This document shows, piece after piece, positions 42,201 through 45,503 of a stretch of DNA of 45,503 bases. The notes under the pieces are model-generated. The model was not told where the DNA came from. It saw only the letters and a program-made list of their open reading frames with translations, and did no database searches. Source of the stretch: Pseudomonas sp. LS-2. Its GTDB lineage: Bacteria; Pseudomonadota; Gammaproteobacteria; Pseudomonadales; Pseudomonadaceae. Location: assembly GCF_003605735.1 (NCBI RefSeq), contig NZ_QXTJ01000045.1:272790-318292 (forward strand). The letters run 5' to 3'. Position numbers and translations under genes: made by a program. How positions within the stretch are numbered: the first letter of the stretch is position 1; each line of letters begins with the position of its first letter.

Positions 42201-42235
42201 CTGATCGTACCCACGCTCCGCGTGGGAACGATCAG
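42201..42235. repeat. Palindromic repeat CCCACGC-tcc-GCGTGGG between algL and algI
   Basis: CTGATCGTACCCACGC and GCGTGGGAACGATCAG form a 15-bp stem with one mismatch and a three-base loop. The CCCACGCTCCGCGTGGG core is a very common dispersed element in fluorescent and syringae-group Pseudomonas. Here it lies inside the alginate operon. Confidence 0.8.
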
Positions 42236-42262
42236 AGCGCAAGCAGTGAGATTCATGTTGTA

Positions 42263-42295
42263 CCCCCCCGATTTTTCATGGGGGGTTTGGGGGGG
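42263..42295. repeat. C7/G6/G7 homopolymer cluster between algL and algI
   Basis: C7 (42263-42269), GATTTTTCAT, G6 (42280-42285), TTT, then G7 (42289-42295). The C tract can pair with either G tract, giving two alternative hairpins. The tract sits 37-70 bases before the algI start codon. Confidence 0.75.
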
Positions 42296-42332
42296 CTTTG
42301 GCCCTTGATGTTGGACAAATGGAGAGATAAGG

Positions 42333-43901
42333 ATGGTTTTCTCATCCAACGTGTTCCTGTTCCTGTTCTTGCCGGTGTTTCTCGGCTTGTACTATCTGAG
42401 CGGGCAACGCTATCGCAACCTGCTGCTGCTGATCGCCAGCTACGTATTCTATGCGTGGTGGCGAGTGGACTTCCTGGCACTGTTCGCAGGTGTGACGCTG
42501 TGGAACTACTGGATCGGCCTGCGCGTAGGCGCCGCCGGGGTCAGGACCAAACCCGCGCAGCGCTGGCTGCTGCTGGGTGTCGCGGTCGACCTGTGTATCC
42601 TGGGCTACTTCAAATACGCCAATTTCGGCGTGGACAGCATCAACGCAATGATGACCTCGGTCGGTCTCGAGCCGTTCATTCTGACCCACGTGCTATTGCC
42701 GATCGGGATCTCGTTCTACATCTTCGAGTCCATCAGCTACATCATCGACGTCTACCGCGGCGATACGCCTGCGACCCGCAACCTGATCGACTTCGCGGCG
42801 TTCGTGGCTATCTTCCCGCACCTGATCGCTGGTCCCGTATTGCGCTTTCGCGATCTGGTGGATCAGTTCAACAACCGCACCCACACGCTGGACAAGTTTT
42901 CCGAAGGCTGTACGCGGTTCATGCAAGGCTTCATCAAGAAGGTCTTCATCGCTGACACGCTGGCGGTGGTCGCCGATCACTGCTTCGCCCTGCAGAACCC
43001 GACCACGGGCGATGCCTGGCTCGGCGCGCTGGCCTACACCGCGCAGCTGTACTTCGATTTCTCCGGCTACAGCGACATGGCTATCGGCCTTGGCCTGATG
43101 ATGGGTTTCCGGTTCATGGAAAACTTCAAACAGCCTTATGTCAGTCAGTCGATCACCGAGTTCTGGCGTCGCTGGCACATCAGCCTTTCCACTTGGCTGC
43201 GCGACTACCTGTACATCACGCTCGGCGGCAACCGTGGCGGCAAAGTCGCGACCTACCGCAACCTGTTCCTGACCATGCTGCTAGGTGGCCTGTGGCACGG
43301 CGCCAACATCACCTACATCGTCTGGGGTGCCTGGCACGGCGTCTGGCTGGCCATCGAGAAAGCACTGGGCATCAACACTGCGCCCCGTACCTTCAACGTC
43401 GTGCGCTGGGCCTTCACCTTCCTGCTGGTGGTCATGGGCTGGGTGATCTTCCGCGCCGAAAACCTGCACGTCGCCGCTCGCATGTACGGCGCAATGTTCA
43501 GCTTTGGCGAATGGCAGCTGTCGGACCTCAATCGCGCAAGCCTCACCGGGCTGCAGGTCGCGACCCTGATCGTGGCGTACATCACGCTGGCGTTCTTCGG
43601 TCTGCGCGATTTCTACCGCAACCGCACGCCTGCCAAACCGACCAGCAACGAAAATCCTGTGCAAGCCGATGGCCCTGCCACCGCGCAGCCAGGAATGATC
43701 AAAGCGGTTCCGGGCGACAAGCCGGGCAGCATTCATCAACCGGGTTACATCGTCGGCACCGAGGCGCAGGTTCAGCCTGCGTACTGGACCGCCGACTGGT
43801 CGCGCTACGTCATGCGCGCCCTGATCCTGCTGATGTTCGTGGCCTCGATTCTCAAACTCTCGGCGGCCAGCTTCTCGCCGTTCCTTTACTTCCAGTTCTG
43901 A
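42333..43901 (+). CDS. algI: Alginate O-acetylation membrane protein AlgI (MBOAT)
   Basis: AlgI is a multi-spanning membrane-bound O-acyltransferase that passes acetyl groups across the inner membrane to AlgJ and AlgX. The 522-residue protein has about ten or more membrane segments. The catalytic histidine is H322 in LGGLWHGANITYIVWGAWHG, the same number as in P. aeruginosa. A hydrophilic linker (about 430-485) precedes the last membrane segment. GGAGA precedes the ATG. The 141-base gap after algL makes a separate or adjusted expression of algIJF possible. Confidence 0.96.
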   Translation: MVFSSNVFLFLFLPVFLGLYYLSGQRYRNLLLLIASYVFYAWWRVDFLALFAGVTLWNYWIGLRVGAAGVRTKPAQRWLLLGVAVDLCILGYFKYANFGVDSINAMMTSVGLEPFILTHVLLPIGISFYIFESISYIIDVYRGDTPATRNLIDFAAFVAIFPHLIAGPVLRFRDLVDQFNNRTHTLDKFSEGCTRFMQGFIKKVFIADTLAVVADHCFALQNPTTGDAWLGALAYTAQLYFDFSGYSDMAIGLGLMMGFRFMENFKQPYVSQSITEFWRRWHISLSTWLRDYLYITLGGNRGGKVATYRNLFLTMLLGGLWHGANITYIVWGAWHGVWLAIEKALGINTAPRTFNVVRWAFTFLLVVMGWVIFRAENLHVAARMYGAMFSFGEWQLSDLNRASLTGLQVATLIVAYITLAFFGLRDFYRNRTPAKPTSNENPVQADGPATAQPGMIKAVPGDKPGSIHQPGYIVGTEAQVQPAYWTADWSRYVMRALILLMFVASILKLSAASFSPFLYFQF

Positions 43902-43911
43902 GGAGCCTGAC

Positions 43912-45087
43912 ATGACCCGTTCGTTGCGTATCCTCTACATCTTCCTGTTCCTGGCGATCCTGCTGGTGCTGGGCCTATGGTCGCTGCGCAGCTTCATCGG
44001 CTTCTCGACGTCGAAGGAAACCACTGTCCTCAACGGTCACTGGACCAAGGCGGTGGAAACCCATTACGACGACGAGTTTCCGATCAAGCGTCTGGGCACC
44101 AACCTCTGGGCTGCGCTGGATTACAAGGTGTTCAACGAAGGCCGTCCAGGCGTGGTTCTGGGCAAGGACCAGTGGCTGTACACCGATGAGGAATTCGATG
44201 CGGTCGCCAATGGCGAACAAAACGAAGCCGACAACCTGGCGATCATCAAGGGCGTCCAGGAAACCCTGAAGAAACAGGGCACGCAGCTGGTATTGGCGAT
44301 CGTTCCGGCCAAGACCCGCCTGTACCCGGAGCACGTCGGGGACAACAAACCGTCCGCGCTGCACACCGATCTGTATCAACAGTTCCACGCACAGGTCAAT
44401 CAGGCCGGCATCCTGGCTCCTGATCTGCTGGGCCCACTGCAAAGCGCCAAAGACAAGGGCCAGGTATTCCTGCGCACCGACACCCACTGGACGCCGATGG
44501 GCGCCGAAGTGGTCGCGCAACAGCTGGGCGATGCGATCTCCAAAGAGACCCCGCTGAGCGGCGATCCGCAGACCTTCGTCACCGAAGCCAAGTCCAGCGC
44601 GCCGTACAAAGGCGACCTGACCAACTTCCTGCCGCTCGATCCGTTGTTCAGCAACTTGCTGCCGAAGCCGGATGACCTGCAACAGCGCAGCACCAACCCG
44701 GCGCAAGCCGCGGGTAACAGTGACGATGCACTGTTCGCAGACAACTCCGTCGCAGTCGGTCTGGTCGGCACCAGCTACAGCGCCAACCCCAACTGGAACT
44801 TCGCCGGTGCTCTGAAACAGGCCCTGCACAGCGATGTCGTGAATTACGCCGAAGACGGCCACGGCCCGATTCTGCCGATGCTCAAGTATCTGCAGACCGA
44901 TGCCTTCAAGAGCAGCCCGCCGCAGGTGCTGATCTGGGAGTTCCCGGAACGCTACCTGCCGGCTCACAACGACCTGACCGAGTTCGACCCACAGTGGATC
45001 GCCGAACTCAAAAAGGCTCGTGACCCTCAACAAAATCTGGCTCAGAACGCCAATAACTCCGAGTCGCCCACACGGGCGCAAAACTGA
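43912..45087 (+). CDS. algJ: Alginate O-acetyltransferase AlgJ
   Basis: AlgJ is a periplasmic SGNH-like acetylesterase/transferase anchored by an uncleaved N-terminal segment (about 8-28). The 391-residue protein has D190 and H192 (DTHWTPMG) and S288 (VGTSYSA), the same numbers as in P. aeruginosa AlgJ. It relays acetyl groups from AlgI towards AlgX. GAGGAG precedes the ATG. A short, polar, asparagine- and alanine-rich tail ends the protein. Confidence 0.96.
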   Translation: MTRSLRILYIFLFLAILLVLGLWSLRSFIGFSTSKETTVLNGHWTKAVETHYDDEFPIKRLGTNLWAALDYKVFNEGRPGVVLGKDQWLYTDEEFDAVANGEQNEADNLAIIKGVQETLKKQGTQLVLAIVPAKTRLYPEHVGDNKPSALHTDLYQQFHAQVNQAGILAPDLLGPLQSAKDKGQVFLRTDTHWTPMGAEVVAQQLGDAISKETPLSGDPQTFVTEAKSSAPYKGDLTNFLPLDPLFSNLLPKPDDLQQRSTNPAQAAGNSDDALFADNSVAVGLVGTSYSANPNWNFAGALKQALHSDVVNYAEDGHGPILPMLKYLQTDAFKSSPPQVLIWEFPERYLPAHNDLTEFDPQWIAELKKARDPQQNLAQNANNSESPTRAQN

Positions 45088-45101
45088 GAGGACTACACAA
45101 A

Positions 45102-45503
45102 ATGACCTTGCAGAACCCAACTCGCATGCCAACCCGTTCGACCAAATCCGGCCTGCTGAAAACCTGCGTCCTGGCCGCGAGCCTGGGCTTCGTATCCCTC
45201 TCGGCCTTCGCCGGTGGCGACGCCGCCCTGTATGGCCCGACCGCACCGAAAGGCTCGACCTTCGTGCGGGTATACAACGCCAGCAACGCCGAAATCAGCG
45301 CCAGCGTCGGCAACACCAGCCTGAACGAAATCGGCCCTCTGGCCAGCAGTGATTTCAGCTTCATGCCGCAGGGCGACTACAGCGCCAAGATCGGCAGCAA
45401 CACACTGCCGGTGAAACTGGCCAGCGATCACTACTACACCATCGTCAACAACACTTCCGGCGCGCCGCAGCTGGTTGAAGAGCCGCCGTTCAAGAACAAG
45501 CAG
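45102..45503 (+). CDS. algF: Alginate O-acetylation protein AlgF (partial, cut by window end)
   Basis: AlgF is a periplasmic protein needed for alginate acetylation that interacts with AlgJ and AlgX. The first 134 codons are present. A signal peptide (about 1-37, ending SAFA) is followed by a beta-rich domain (DAALYGPTAPKGSTFVRVYN, ASVGNTSLNEIGPLASSDF). The reading frame is open at the window edge, about 80 codons short of the usual 216. GAGAGGA precedes the ATG. Confidence 0.94.
   Translation, partial: MTLQNPTRMPTRSTKSGLLKTCVLAASLGFVSLSAFAGGDAALYGPTAPKGSTFVRVYNASNAEISASVGNTSLNEIGPLASSDFSFMPQGDYSAKIGSNTLPVKLASDHYYTIVNNTSGAPQLVEEPPFKNKQ

Noticed and set aside
1..45503. CRISPR array, tRNA, rRNA, IS element or prophage
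   Set aside because: Repeats seen are isolated inverted twins, not regularly spaced direct repeats. No tRNA cloverleaf, transposase or phage gene was recognised.

Overview
The window is chromosomal DNA of a fluorescent Pseudomonas. The syringae group fits best. Reasons: the gene set and order (lptF/lptG, pepA-holC-valS, aapJQMP beside an esterase and rhlB, moaCDE, a complete algD-8-44-K-E-G-X-L-I-J-F run), the typical Pseudomonas REP palindromes at operon edges, and alginate proteins whose catalytic residues fall at or very near the textbook P. aeruginosa numbers. The species call is inference; the genus is well supported. No rRNA, tRNA, IS element, prophage or CRISPR array was seen.

Layout. 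1-8.4 kb: lptG and lptF (LPS export permease, minus strand), then divergently pepA, holC, a small conserved gene and valS. 8.4-11.6 kb: rlmF, an HU-family protein, yejK and a membrane-anchored glutaredoxin. 11.6-13.9 kb: an AT-richer accessory patch with two divergent, paralogous secreted lipoproteins that resemble the halovibrin (HvnA) family. 14-17.2 kb: a GST with an extra C-terminal domain, a GIY-YIG protein, an NTF2-like protein and a CynX/NimT-type MFS transporter, all on the minus strand. 17.5-21.7 kb: the aapJQMP amino-acid ABC transporter, with a good sigma-54 type promoter far upstream. 22.1-24.4 kb: a carboxylesterase and the RNA helicase rhlB. 24.5-25.7 kb: moaCDE. 25.9-28.9 kb: a PIN-PhoH ATPase and a secreted polysaccharide-deacetylase-like protein with degraded metal-site motifs. 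29.2-29.9 kb: yaaA. 30.8 kb to the end: the alginate operon, cut inside algF.

The alginate block is one coordinated machine. AlgD makes GDP-mannuronate. Alg8 and Alg44 polymerise and translocate under c-di-GMP control. AlgK, AlgE, AlgG, AlgX and AlgL form the periplasmic and outer-membrane export complex with epimerase and lyase. AlgI, AlgJ, AlgF and AlgX acetylate. Its roughly 900-base upstream region holds an AlgU-type promoter (GAACTT-N17-TCCTA) and AlgR-like boxes. Structured DNA sits inside the operon at the algD/alg8 and algL/algI junctions.

Most of the window is core genome. The parts most worth a second look are the lipoprotein pair, the deacetylase-like protein, the aap/esterase intergenic control region, and the two structured intergenic regions inside the alginate operon.
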